Assembly (NCBI GenBank): GCA_036346355.1
Contig: CM070578.1
Span: 17,250,501 to 17,314,500, forward strand
DNA length: 64,000 nt
Source of the DNA: Rhipidocladum racemiflorum
Taxonomy: Eukaryota > Streptophyta > Magnoliopsida > Poales > Poaceae
Direction: 5' to 3'
Position 1 is the first letter of the stretch; every line of letters starts with the position of its first letter. A program made the position numbers and the translations under genes. The notes beneath the pieces are model-generated. The model was given only the letters and a program-made list of their open reading frames with translations. It made no database searches and was not told where the DNA came from. Of the stretch, positions 45,734 to 56,402 are shown piece by piece.

Positions 45734-46519
45734 ATGATCTTCGGAGGGGCGGAGTGCTACGCCGACAAGCGACGGCTGAAGCTCGCCCACCGAGAGGTCC
45801 ACACGGCTACCCCCGCCGTGCCCACCTACCTGAGGTGGTCGGAATGCCCGATCGCCTTCGACCGGACCGACCACCCCGACCACATCCCGCACCCGGGACG
45901 CTATCCGCTCGTCGTCGACCCCATCGTGGGGACGAAGCGCCTGACCAAGGTGCTCATGGACGGCGGCAGCAGTCTCAACATCATGTATGTTGAGACCCTG
46001 GATGCCCTAGGAGTCCCTCGCTCCGCCCTCCGGCCGAGCAAGGCGCCCTTCCACGGCGTCGTACCAGGCCAACAGGCCCACCCCCTCGGGCAGGTCGGCC
46101 TGCCCGTCACCTTTGGGAGCCCGGACAACTTCCGCACCGAGAGCCTCACTTTCGAGGTTGTGGACTTCCCCGGCTCCTACCACGCCATTTTGGGACGACC
46201 ATGCTACGCGAAGTTCATGGCGGTCCCCAATTACACCTACCTCAAGCTGAAGATGCCAGGGCCGCAAGGTGTCATCACCGTGGCCACATCTTTCCAGCTC
46301 GCCTACAACTGCGAGCGAAGCAGCTGCGAGCTGGCCTCAGCAGTCGTCGCTTCCGCCGAGCTCGCCCAGCTCCAGGAGAAGGCCCCCGGATCCGCCCCCG
46401 ACTCCAGCAAGTCGGGGCCTAGCTCTTTCAAGTCCGCGGAGGACACGAAGGAGGTCGCTGTTGATCCCGAGGATCCCGCCAAGACCGTGCGGATCGGGGC
46501 CGCCCTCACCACCAAATAG
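45734..46519 (+). CDS. Aspartic protease region, 261-aa ORF
   Basis: The catalytic motif is VLMDGGSSLNIMY (DGGSS at 76-80), the plant Tat variant of D-S/T-G, followed by FRTESLTFEVVDFPGSYHAI and LGRPCYAKFMAVPNY, the C-terminal half of the protease fold. The enzyme processes Gag-Pol. The frame ends at a TAG (46517-46519) just before the reverse transcriptase sequence EGALVDFLQANRDVF; the same TAG is present in the duplicated copy near 47128. Confidence 0.85.
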   Translation: MIFGGAECYADKRRLKLAHREVHTATPAVPTYLRWSECPIAFDRTDHPDHIPHPGRYPLVVDPIVGTKRLTKVLMDGGSSLNIMYVETLDALGVPRSALRPSKAPFHGVVPGQQAHPLGQVGLPVTFGSPDNFRTESLTFEVVDFPGSYHAILGRPCYAKFMAVPNYTYLKLKMPGPQGVITVATSFQLAYNCERSSCELASAVVASAELAQLQEKAPGSAPDSSKSGPSSFKSAEDTKEVAVDPEDPAKTVRIGAALTTK

Positions 46520-47643
46520 GAAGGCGCACTCGTCGACTTCCTCCAAGCAAACCGAGACGTCTTCGCTTGGAGACCCTCGGACATGCCAGGAGTCCCGAAG
46601 GAGGTCGCCGAGCACTCCCTGAACATTCGACCGATCGCACCGATCGCCCAGCCGCTGCGCTGCTTCGACGAAGAGAAGCGACGGGCCATTGGGGAAGAGA
46701 TCGCCAAACTTTTGGCCGGTTTTGTAAGGGAGGTGCGTCACCCCAGTGGCTCGCCAATCCCGTCCTTGTAAAGAAAAAGTCGGGGCAATGGAGAATGTGT
46801 GTTGACTACACGAGCCTCAACAAGGCCTGTCCGAAAGATCCATTCCCATTGCCTCGCATCGACCAGGTCGTGGACTCCACCGCCGGGTGCGAGTCCCTTT
46901 CCTTTCTGGATGCCTACTCAGGCTATCACCAGATTGCGATGAAGGAGTCCGATCAGCTCGCGACCTCCTTCATCACCCCGTATGGCTCGTACTGTTACGT
47001 CATGATGCCTTTTGGTCTGAAAAACGCCTAGCTCTTTCAAGTCCGCGGAGGACACGAAGGAGGTCGCTGTTGATCCCGAGGATCCCACCAAGACCGTGCG
47101 GATCGGGGCCACCCTCACCACCAAATAGGAAGGCGCGCTCGTCGACTTCCTCCAAGCAAACCGAGACGTCTTCGCTTGGAGACCCTCGGACATGCCAGGA
47201 GTCCCGAAGGAGGTCGCCGAGCACTCCCTGAACATTCGACCGGGATCCAGACCGATCGCCCAGCGCCTGCGCCGTTTCGACGAAGAGAAGCGACGGGCCA
47301 TTGGGGAAGAGATCGCCAAACTTTTGGCCGCCGGTTTTGTAAGGGAGGTGCGTCACCCCGAGTGGCTCGCCAATCCCGTCCTTGTAAAGAAAAAGTCGGG
47401 GCAATGGAGAATGTGTGTTGACTACACGAGCCTCAACAAGGCCTGTCCGAAAGATCCATTCCCATTGCCTCGCATCGACCAGGTCGTGGACTCCACCGCC
47501 GGGTGCGAGTCCCTTTCCTTTCTGGATGCCTACTCAGGCTATCACCAGATTGCGATGAAGGAGTCCGATCAGCTCGCGACCTCCTTCATCACCCCGTACG
47601 GCTCGTACTGTTACGTCACGATGCCTTTTGGTCTGAAAAACGC
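46419..47643 (+). repeat. Tandem duplication of a 0.6-kb pol segment
   Basis: Unit 1 is 46419-47027 (609 bp) and unit 2 is 47028-47643 (616 bp). Each runs from ctagctctttcaagtccgcg to ccttttggtctgaaaaacgc. At the junction, RT sequence ending KNA jumps back to the protease-RT linker, with 'gc' shared at both breakpoints. The copies differ at several bases and by small indels (for example ttttggccgg versus ttttggccgccgg). Confidence 0.92.
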
Positions 47644-47995
47644 AGGCGCCACGTATCGATGTATGCAGCATGTTTTTCGCACCAAATTGGCCGTAACATC
47701 GAGGCCTACGCCGATTTACATCGTTGTCAAAACCAGGAAGGCCGATGACCTCATCACCGACTGAGGAGACTTTGCGAACCTCCGACGGTTTAGATAAAAC
47801 TCAACCCCGAAGTGCGTCTTCGGGTCCCCAAGGGAAAGTTGCTCGATTCATCGTCTCCGAGCGCGGCATCGAAGCCAACCGAGATAAGATCTCCGCTTAT
47901 CGCAAGGATGGGGCCAATCAACGATCCAAGGGAGTTCAAAGGTCGATGGGATGCCTCGCGGCACTAAGTCGCCAGATCCCGCCTCGTGACGAGGA
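46520..47995 (+). pseudogene. Reverse transcriptase, duplicated and disrupted
   Basis: Unit 2 carries the better RT start: NPVLVKKKSGQWRMCVDY, YTSLNKACPKDPFPLPRID, LDAYSGYHQIAM and MPFGLKNAGATYRCMQ, which are RT blocks 1-4 of Gypsy elements. Unit 1 has the same blocks but a 3-bp loss and a frameshift near VREVRHP. After unit 2, the YxDD region reads EAYAD then L in a shifted frame, so the catalytic aspartate pair is lost; a stop follows at about 47762. The thumb and connection (FIVSERGIEAN) are frameshifted. No functional RT can be made from this copy. Confidence 0.88.
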
Positions 47996-49321
47996 ATGCC
48001 ACTCTACAAGCCGATGAAGAAGTCCGACCATTTTTCTGGACCAACGGCTCGTGAAGCCTTTAGTCGACTAAAGGTCTTTCTGACCTCACCTCCGGTCCTG
48101 GTCGCCCCGGAGCCGCAGGAGCCTTTGCTCCTCTACATCGCCGCCACGACTCAGGTCGTCAGCGCGGCACTTGTTGTGGAGCGAGCGGAGGAAGGCCGCG
48201 TTCTCAAGGTGCAAAGGCCGGTCTACTTCGTCAGCGAGGTGCTCTCCGAAACAAAGGTCCGATATCCCCAGATACAGAAGTTACTGTACTCGGTGCTCAT
48301 CACCAAGAGGAAGCTTGCCCATTACTTCGATCGACACCCCATCTCCGTGGTAACCTCCTCACCGCTCGGAGAAGTCGTCCACAACCGCGACGCTACCGGA
48401 AGGATCGCCAAATGGGCTCTCGAGCTCAACGGCCTCGACATATCGTACGTCCCTAGGACGGCGATCAAGTCCCAGGTCTTGGCGGACTTTGTCGCCGAGT
48501 GGACCGAGGCGCAAGTCCCTGCGGCGGTCGAGGACCCGGAGTACTGGACGATGTACTTCGATGGGTCTTACACCAAGAACGGGGCCGGCGCGGGGGTCGT
48601 CATCATCTCCCCACTCGGCAACAAACTCCGGTATGCCATACGACTACTTTTCGACGCCACCAACAATGTCGCCGAGTACGAAGCCCTCGTCAACGGTCTT
48701 CGGATCGCCGCCGACCTGGGCGCACGACGGCTCAACGTCCACGGCGACTCCAAGCTGGTCGTCGACCAAGTAATGAAAGCCACCGAGCCCCGCGACGCTC
48801 GGATGGCCGCCTACTGCCTGGAGGTCCGCAAGCTCGAGGAGAAGTTCAAGGGTTTCGAGCTCCATCATAGCTACCGACGCTACAACGGTGAAGCCGACTC
48901 CCTCGCCAACCTCGCCTCCGGGAAGGGGCCGGTTCCCCCTGGAATCTTCGTCTCCGACCTCGGCGACCCATCAATCCGGTTGGACCCGAGTCTTTGGCGC
49001 CGCCGACCCCCAAAGGCGGGCGGCCCCACCGATCTTGGTCGGATGCCCGCTACTGGGTCGGACTTGGGCGTCCTGAGCATCGAAACCGACTGGAGGCGAC
49101 CGTTTGTCGATCGGTTGACAGACGGGTCGCTTCCCGCCGATACCACCGAGGCTCGGCGCCTCGCTCGGCGGGCTAAGTCTTTCGTCCTGATCGAGGGCAC
49201 CCTCTACAAGAGGAGCCCGTCCGGAATCCTTCGGCGCGTTAGGCCGACCAAGGGAAGCACCTTCTGCAGGACATCCACGACGGGGTGTGCGGGCACCATG
49301 CCGCGCCGCGGTCCCTGGTAG
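47996..49321 (+). CDS. RT-connection plus dual RNase H region, 441-aa ORF
   Basis: Residues about 20-120 are the ordinary retroelement RNase H (LLLYIAATTQVVSAALVVER, VRYPQIQKLLYSVLITKRKL), but the usual first catalytic Asp is missing (IAATTQ). Residues about 183-310 are a second, archaeal-type RNase H: MYFDGSYTKNGAGAGVVI (D189), NNVAEYEALVNGL (E227/E229), VHGDSKLVVDQVM (D251) and RYNGEADSLANLAS (last acidic residue). The double arrangement is characteristic of the plant Tat lineage, where the second domain is thought to supply activity. The C-terminal part leads to the integrase zinc finger but goes out of frame at about 49300. Confidence 0.88.
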   Translation: MPLYKPMKKSDHFSGPTAREAFSRLKVFLTSPPVLVAPEPQEPLLLYIAATTQVVSAALVVERAEEGRVLKVQRPVYFVSEVLSETKVRYPQIQKLLYSVLITKRKLAHYFDRHPISVVTSSPLGEVVHNRDATGRIAKWALELNGLDISYVPRTAIKSQVLADFVAEWTEAQVPAAVEDPEYWTMYFDGSYTKNGAGAGVVIISPLGNKLRYAIRLLFDATNNVAEYEALVNGLRIAADLGARRLNVHGDSKLVVDQVMKATEPRDARMAAYCLEVRKLEEKFKGFELHHSYRRYNGEADSLANLASGKGPVPPGIFVSDLGDPSIRLDPSLWRRRPPKAGGPTDLGRMPATGSDLGVLSIETDWRRPFVDRLTDGSLPADTTEARRLARRAKSFVLIEGTLYKRSPSGILRRVRPTKGSTFCRTSTTGCAGTMPRRGPW

Positions 49322-49990
49322 GAAAGGCCTTCCGACAAGGTTTCTACTGGCCGACCGCCGTAGCAGATGCGACCCAGATTATCCGCACCTGCGAAGGATG
49401 CCAATTCTTCGCCAGGCAGACGCATCTTCCTGCGCAAGCCCTGCAGACGATCCCCATCACATGGCCCTTCGCGGTTTGGGGCTCGACCTGGTCGGACCCT
49501 TCGTAAGGCGCCGGGGCTTCACTCACTTGCTTGTCGCCGTAGACAAGTTCACAAAGTGGATCAAGCAAAGCCATTGGCAAAAATCACATCGGCGCAGCAA
49601 GCAAGTTTCTTCCGCGACATTGTCTACCGGTTCGGTGCCCAACTCCATCATCACCGACAACGGACGCAGCTTCACGGAAAGGAGTTCCTCGAGTTCTGCG
49701 ACAACTTCAACATCCGAAGTCGATTGGCGGCGTGGCACACCCCCGAGCCAACGGACAGGCCGAGCGAGCCAACGGCATGATCCTCCAAGGACTCAAGCCG
49801 CGAATCTTCAGCCGACTGAAGAAATTCGCGGGACGATGGGCCGCCGAGCTACCGCCCGTGCTTTAGAGTCTGCGAACCACGCCGACCCGGTCGACCGGGT
49901 TCACTCCTTTTTTCTTGGTGTTCGGGGCGGAGGCTGTCCTCCCGACCGACCTTGAGTACGGCGCACCAAGGATGCAGAACTACAACAGCG
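49200..49990 (+). pseudogene. Integrase, frameshifted
   Basis: The HHCC zinc finger is visible (CGHHAAPRSLVGKAF, RTCEGCQFFARQTHLPAQ), then DLVGPF with the first catalytic Asp, SIITDNGRSFT with the second, and GQAERANGMILQGL with the Glu, and the tail TPFFLVFGAEAVLPTDLEYG. These lie in three frames, and a TAG interrupts near 49864. The integrase inserts the cDNA; this copy is broken. Confidence 0.85.
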
Positions 49991-50049
49991 CACGGGCAAT
50001 CGAAGAACAGCAAGATGCTACGGCTCCCCTCTTAAGTAACCTCCTCAAA

Positions 50050-50345
50050 ACCAAAATGCTACGGCCCACGCCCCCGCGGCTACGGTTCCGAAGTAGCACT
50101 TTGCGCAAAAAAGGAGGCTACCTGAGCGAAGGGCCGAGCGGCGGTCGGACGGAGCCTTTCGATATAGATCGGCGAATGCTACAACTTACGCCCCAGCGGC
50201 CCAACCCGACCATCATTTAAAAGCGCGCGGGTCGCTAACCTAAGCCGCACTCCGACCGACCGAGCTATCTACCTCGCGGCTACTTCCCTCGGCTCAAAGT
50301 GCTACGGCCTACGCCCCCGCGGCTACGGCTTCGAAGTAGCACTCT
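50050..50345 (+). repeat. Imperfect repeats after integrase
   Basis: Three variants of 'aatgctacggcccacgcccc' with cgcggctacgg and 'cgaagtagcactttgcg' at about 50055, 50176 and 50298. Non-coding spacer between pol and the antisense ORF; 50346-50640 holds nothing else I recognise. Confidence 0.6.
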
Positions 50346-50639
50346 GCGGAGGGAAACAAGCCCTCCGAGCAAGAAACACTATGAGCGGTCGGAGCACCCC
50401 CACTTAGGTTAGATTTCAACCCGCCAAGCTTCGCGAAGGAGGTGGTCCGACCCCGACACCTCCTTCACCAAGCAATCGCTCGAGGCAGCTCGCCCTGCCC
50501 CGTGTCCTCTTCGCATGAACCTGGTGCAACGCCTACACTCTCAGGGCACCCCTGTGGGCCCCCGTAGCTACGGTTGAAAAATTGCCCAAATTCATAAAAG
50601 AAACACGGGGTAGACGGGCAGAGTAACTTAAAACAGCCC

Positions 50640-53600
50640 GGCGTTGAGCTCGACTAGGGCAGTCTTGTTCATTACATACATTGCCAAAAAAGCAAACAGA
50701 AGGAAAACTAATCTTCCTCCCCCTTCCGACGGAGAATTTCGCGCGGCGAGATTCGGCCGGCAATCTCTTGGGCGCACGGATCGACCCGGGCCATGAACGC
50801 GTCGACCTCTTTCGCCGCTTCGTCGGCCAGCCGACGCCGCTCCCGATCGCCTCAAGGTCGACGCCGTCGTAATAAGAGACGGTGTTGACTAGGGCCGAAG
50901 AAGCGCCAGCACCGCCGCTTCCTCGCACCGACGCCGACGCTGGCCAGGGATCCACCCAAGCATGGCGGGATGGCGCTGGGCCCGAGTAAGCCCGAACAGC
51001 CGGTCGCAGCGGCCCGACGCCCACATGGAGGACCGTCGGTGGCCGTCGTATCGGCCGCATCCTCTCCGCCACGGTAAGCTTGTTCAAAAGGGCCGAAGTC
51101 GCGTGACTCGACCGCCGCGTCTCGTGCCTCCACCGCCACCCTTCGCGACTCGGCCGCGTCGCTAAGGTTTTTCGCAGACTGCAGGGCCAACGACGTCGGG
51201 GGCGCCGCCGTGGTGACTCCGGAAGAACGAACTACTCACCGCCACGGAAGCCTCCTTGGCGCGAAGTTCCTCCTCGACCTTGGCACGCACTTCCCTGGCC
51301 GGCCGTAGCACGGTCGGCAAGCTCCTTCATCGCCACGAGCTCCCCGAGCGAGATCCCGTTCGGCGCGGCCGGGTCGGCCTCCTGCTGGTCGACTCGCATT
51401 CCTCCCGATAGAGGCGGCCTCGCCGGGCGGATCTTGCCGCGACTGTCTGCAGGTCTTGGCCGCCAAAGATCCGCCAGGACGACTGGCCCTCTCTCCTTCG
51501 GTGGCCAACGACTCCCGTCGGCCCGAGCCTCCCGCAAGGCTTCGGTGACCTCCCCCAGCCGCTGACCCGCCGAGGCAGCCCTTCCTTGCTCGGCGGCAAG
51601 CGCCCTCCGAGCGTCGAGCAGCTCTTTCCCTACGGCACTCCCCCGGCTGTGCAAGTGCCGGAGGAACTTCGACTTGCCCACCGCTCGGGATGTCAAGCGC
51701 TGCAAATACCCGCCCGGTCAGTCTCCATTTCCCGGTCAAGAAGATGCACAAGAGACAAAATCCCCGTCGGACTTACCAGCCTGGCCGAGCGGGACTCCTG
51801 AGCAATGGACTTCCTCGCCTTGGACGCGGCGTCAACAACGAGGGTAAGGTCGGCGTGGATCCTTCCCATCTCCTCCTCCAGAACGTCCCAATCCGCGCGT
51901 TCTGCCTCGTCGTCCAGAACGAACGCGGGACCCCGGCCAGTCGGGGCGGGCCAAATCAGCCAGCGATCGGCGATCGCTTCGACTTGATTTCCCCGCCGAC
52001 GGAACGCTGGCGGTCGGTTTCAGGCGCCATCGGCGACACTCGGACCGCCGGTCGGGCGGCGCCGGCGCGGGCGGCAGATCTCGCCCCGCCGGCGTTCAAA
52101 CGCCGAAACCCCTGCTTCCCCGGCGACGCGCTGACCTCCACGGTCGGCAACACGGGGGAAGGCAGGGCCGGCAGGACTTCGCCGGTCTCGCTGGTCGACG
52201 GCGCGGGCGGAAGCACGCCCGACGGAGCTCCCGCCCGCATGGTCGCATCCGGCAGCGGCCCAGATGCGTCCCCCTCCGGCAGGGTCTTCTCACCGACGGG
52301 CTCTACTGCGGGGAGCGCATCCGGACGATCCCCGCTCCCGACAACCACCGCACGCCCCGCGGACAGGACCGGGAGGGGGCGATTCCTCACCGACGAAGTA
52401 GGACTCAGCGCCCTCGGTACTGGTGAGACCCTGCGCCGCGGTCGGTCGAGAATTACGTAAGAAGACAAAGCAGGAGGAATTGCGTGAGTCACTTACCGGG
52501 AGGAGCGAACAACCGGCACCTGACGTGCCCTCTTCGCCGGACCCCCGCGAGGAGGCGACAGGGACCTGCGCTTCCGCAGACAAACCTGCGCCATGGTCTC
52601 TTCGGAGGAGCCGCGGCCGCCGCCCCGCTGATCGACCAGCGTCGCGCCGAAATCGCCTCCGGCAACTTCTTCTCCCTCGCTCGGCAACGACTCCTCGTCA
52701 CCCTCACTCGAGGTCTCCTCCGAGGTCTCCTCCGAGACCTCCTCGCCACGCGCGGCTCGGTCCGCGCGCTCTTTCCTCTTCTGCGTCCTGGCGGCCTCTT
52801 TTTTCGCTACCTGGGCGGCGTCCTGCTTCTCCTTTTCGAGGCGCGCGGCCGCCCTCAACTCCTTTTCCCCCGGCAGCAAGGGACGGGAGATCAGTCCACC
52901 GAGCCCCTGCGAGAACACGCTCGGGTAAGGGGACGAGGGAACAGAACAAAACAAAAGCAAACAGGAGCCGTCGGGCGTGCAGGTTCTGGATTCTGCCGAG
53001 AACGGCGCAGGCGCCTCGCCCGCTGGCTCGGAATCTCCCGCGACGGAGACTGCGGACACGCGCGCGAGGATCTCCGATGGAGGGAGCTCCCGCTCCGACG
53101 ACCTTGCAGGGTCGGTCGGCCCAATGTACTCAAACATGGGACGCAACCGGACCTTGAGGGGTTGGATGCGCCTCTCCATGAACGTGCTAAGGACCACCTT
53201 GCCTGTCAAGCCCCGCCGCTTCAGGTCCGCGAGCTTTTCAAGGATCGCGTCCACCTTCTTCCGGTCCTTCGTGTCAGGACCCCAGCCCCAACAAGGATGC
53301 GGCGTTGGTAAATTCCCGCTGAAGGGAGGGGCACTGTTTTCGAGGTTCCGGACGTAGAACCACTCGCTATGCCACCCCCGGTTAGACGTCGGCAGCCTCA
53401 GATCGACGTAGAACGGCTTGCGATGGTTGCGCAGTTGGATCATCAGAGCTCCGAGGAGGCCGGCGGTGTCCGGCGACGGCCTCGCGAAGAAGAAGTGGCG
53501 CCAGAGCCCAAAATGGGGTTCAATCCCCAGAAAGGCCTCACACAGCGTCATGAAGACCGCAATATGGAGGACTCCATTTGGGTTCAGGTGATGAACCTCT

Positions 53601-53750
53601 CCCCCGTAATAGTGCAAAGAACCCTGACGAGCGGGTGGAGTGGAAGCCCGGCCCGTTCGTAGAAGGACGCCACGAGACTATCTCGCCGTCCTCAACTTCG
53701 GGACCTCGGTCGGCCGTGAACTTCGCCAGCAGACTCGGGCCGCGGAGGAA
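50640..53750 (-). CDS. Antisense ORF of Tat element ('putative gypsy type transposon' domain), frameshifted
   Basis: The longest open part is 52493-53617, about 374 codons, beginning at TTG after a frameshift. It carries HYYGGEVHHLNPNGVLHIAV, MTLCEAFLGIEPHFGLWRHF and STFMERRIQPLKVR, the domain known as putative gypsy-type transposon (PF04195), then acidic and basic low complexity (EETSEETSSEGDEE). Upstream, VASFYERAGLPLHPLVRVL is in another frame. Downstream, 51232-51705 reads like a coiled coil (ELLDARRALAAEQGRAA). Such antisense ORFs lie between integrase and 3' LTR in many rice Tat elements; their function is unknown. Confidence 0.7.
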
Positions 53751-54699
53751 GGAACTCCTTCCTCTCCAGGCATCGAGATAGCGACCGCGCCGAGAGTGCG
53801 AATGCAGCGACATCTCCAAACGCGCGAAGGAAAGCAGGGAACGACGCGACGAAGCAGGAAGCTCCTCTTCTTCCCTCGTTTTCTTTCTTCCCTTTTCCTT
53901 TTTGCGTAGCGCGAACAGAAGGGCTTGGCGCCTACCACGCCACCCACTCCTTCCTTTATAGGCGCCAGGCGGGAACAGACGCGCCTCCGTGCCGAAATCG
54001 ACGCCTCCTCACGCAAATCAACGCGATGCAAACCGTCACTTCCGCTGGCCCGTTTCCCGATAACGTGCGCGATCCATTTAAATCCCATCGCGTGCATTAA
54101 TCGCTCCGACAGGATGGCCGCCTCGCGCCCAGCGCGCCAAAGATCGCGGGCCTCGCCCGATTCACGATGGGCGGGCGCCATGCCGGAAAGGTATGCAAGC
54201 GGCCCTTTGGTCGCCCGGCCTCGGGAGGGCAAGCGCCTTTAGGCTCGCACTCCGAGGCCCGGCACCGTCGTGGGTTACGAAGGCCGAATCGGCCACCGAA
54301 CGAAGCCGCCCCAAAGACGTAAAAAGAGCGAGGGGCGAGTCGCAGCGAGCCCCTGCAGGGCCTCCGGATGGGTCGGCGGACGACCCAATCACTGTGACTC
54401 GCGTCGAGACCATACCTCACACTCTCCGCTGAACTCATCGATGAGTAGCGGCCACCGCGCTCGGGTCGGCGGACGACCCGGCGATCCGGCAAGGGATCGA
54501 GTAAGGAAAGGTTTTTATGGAACGCCCCGGTAGTCGGACGCCCACGCCGAGCTACGTCGGCTTGAAACGAACCCCTCAAGGGGATCGCCAAGGTTCCACT
54601 CGGATTACCCGATAATGCTTCGCCACGAGCCTGCGTTCAAACCGACGAAGGTAAACGCGCGTCAGCTCACGACTCGAGGACCCACGTGCACCGTGGCCT
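53751..54699. other. Gypsy 3' spacer
   Basis: GC-rich non-coding DNA upstream of the tandem repeats, possibly including the promoter and leader of the antisense ORF. Frames are short and on both strands. Confidence 0.4.
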
Positions 54700-55500
54700 G
54701 CCAGAGTCGGCCAAGATAAACCCCGACCGGCTCTCCAGGCAGCTCGGGGCTCGAGCTACACCCAGGGTGCGCTTCGCAGCCGGGCTCTTTGGCGAACACG
54801 ACCGACAAGCGGCGGCCCGACCAAAGCGTCGCCGACCTCGGTCCGTGACCACTTTTCGGCCGGGTAAACCCCGACCAGGCTCCACGACCGTTCGGGGCTC
54901 GAAGCTACACCCGCAAGGTGCGCTCAGACCGGCTCTTTTGGTCGGCGTGGCCGACAAGCGGCGGCCCGACCAAAGGCGTCGTCGACCTCGTGGTCCGCGG
55001 CCACTTTTCGGCCGGGTAAACCCCGACCGGCTCACGACCGCTCGGGGCTCTAACTACACCGCGGGTGCTCGCCTTGCACCGGCTCTTTTGTCGGCGTGGC
55101 CTGACAAGCGGCGGCCCGACCAAAGCGTCGCCGACCTCGAGTCCGCGGCCACTTTTCGGCCGGGTAAACCCCGGCCAGCTCCACGACCGCTCGGGGCTCG
55201 GGGCTACACCCACCGGTGCGCTCATGCCTTACCGGGCTCTTTTGGCGAACACGGCCAGACAAGCGGCCCCGACCAAAGCGTCGCCGACCTCGGTCCGCGG
55301 CCACTTTTTCGGCCGGGTAAACCCCAGGCTCTCCGACCGCTCGGGGGCTCAGAGCTACCTGCCGGTGCGCTTCGCCGCGCAGGAGCTCTTTCTAGGCACG
55401 GCTCCCAGGCAGCCACGGCGACCTAGCATCACCGACCTCGGGCGACGGCTACCGCCGAGTTAAACCCCGAGCGGCTCTCCGACCCGCTCCGGGGCTCGAA
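54700..55500 (+). repeat. ~150-bp tandem repeats before the 3' LTR
   Basis: The word taaaccccgacc (with small changes) recurs at about 54717, 54865, 55017, 55165, 55317 and 55461, spaced 143-153 bp. Each unit also has cactttttcggccgggtaa, gctcggggctcgaagctac and ggcggcccgaccaaagcg. About five units. Confidence 0.9.
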
Positions 55501-55505
55501 ACTCT

Positions 55506-56402
55506 TGGCGAGTACCCATGCCATGGGTACCCCATCGGCCGGAAAGCACGAACGGGCTGACCTATCACGGCGAAGGCCCGGCACCACCGAAAGGTACTTG
55601 GGCCACGGGGAACGAGCCCCGACCAGACGGGCCGACTTGACGGCCGGGCGGACTCGGTTCGAGCAGTCGGCATACGCCGCCGCTGATATTGAAGCTCAAG
55701 CTCCACTCGCACACGGGCTAGCGGTGGTCCACGACAGTGTCGTGGTCGCCTTGTGCGCAGCTGGCGTCCTGGCATCCGCATCGTGCGGTAGGCGGCTCCT
55801 TCCCGAGACTGTCAGAAGGGCCACCGAAGAAGTCAAGCCCCCCGTCCCGTCGCCTGGCACGCCGCAGAAGATTACGCCCGCTCCTGAGGCCAAGGCAAAG
55901 TCAAGCGCCATTAAAGCCACCGAGGCTGACAAGAGCACCACGCAACACGCCACCTGCATAAAGACTACGCGGTATGCATGCAGAACCACCAACCACCTCG
56001 GGACGGCAGGTTGGCCGAACAAACGAAGCCAGACCTCAAGACGTGCAGGCCCCTCTCCTCGTAGTCTTCCCAACTCCCGTGTAACCTGCCTCCTCCGTCT
56101 ATATAAGGAGGGGCAGGGCCCGAGAGGGAGGGGGGCAGAGAGAAGAGAAAACAGTCTCCTAGGTAGCCTCTACTCCCTAGCGAAAACATCAAGGGGATCG
56201 GACAGCCGATGGTCCGCCTCGCTTGTACACCCCTTGTTCATCTCCCAAGAATCAATACATCCACACCGCACGAACTGGAGTAGGGATATTCGGCCCGAAC
56301 CAGTATACATCTTCTGACTCCTTGAGTCGACCATTCGGGGAGAGGGAGCGCGCGACCCCATCCGACCATAAATTCGTATTGCCGGTGCACGAAACACCGA
56401 CA
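55506..56402 (+). repeat. 3' LTR of the Gypsy element
   Basis: It starts TGGCGAGTACCCATGCCATG and ends gtgcacgaaacaccgaca before the target duplication tttat. TATA box TATATAA at 56100-56106. Confidence 0.88.

Larger units (their letters stand above)
42779..56402 (+). mobile_element. Ty3/Gypsy retrotransposon, Tat lineage (RIRE2-like)
   Basis: 13.6 kb, bounded by 895- and 897-bp LTRs and a 5-bp target duplication TTTAT (42774-42778 and 56403-56407). Order: 5' LTR, primer-binding region, gag, protease, RT, RNase H, second RNase H, integrase, antisense ORF, ~150-bp tandem repeats, 3' LTR. The second RNase H and the antisense gypsy-type ORF place it in the plant Tat group. It is inserted in the 3' LTR of an older element. 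Many short indels break pol, so it cannot be autonomous as sequenced. Confidence 0.93.

Noticed and set aside
51690..53311. Long plus-strand frames (51690-52460, 52484-53311)
   Set aside because: Mirror frames of the antisense gypsy-type ORF; no domain on the plus strand.
54700..55500. CRISPR-like regular repeats
   Set aside because: The repeat unit is ~150 bp without unique spacers and lies inside a plant retrotransposon.
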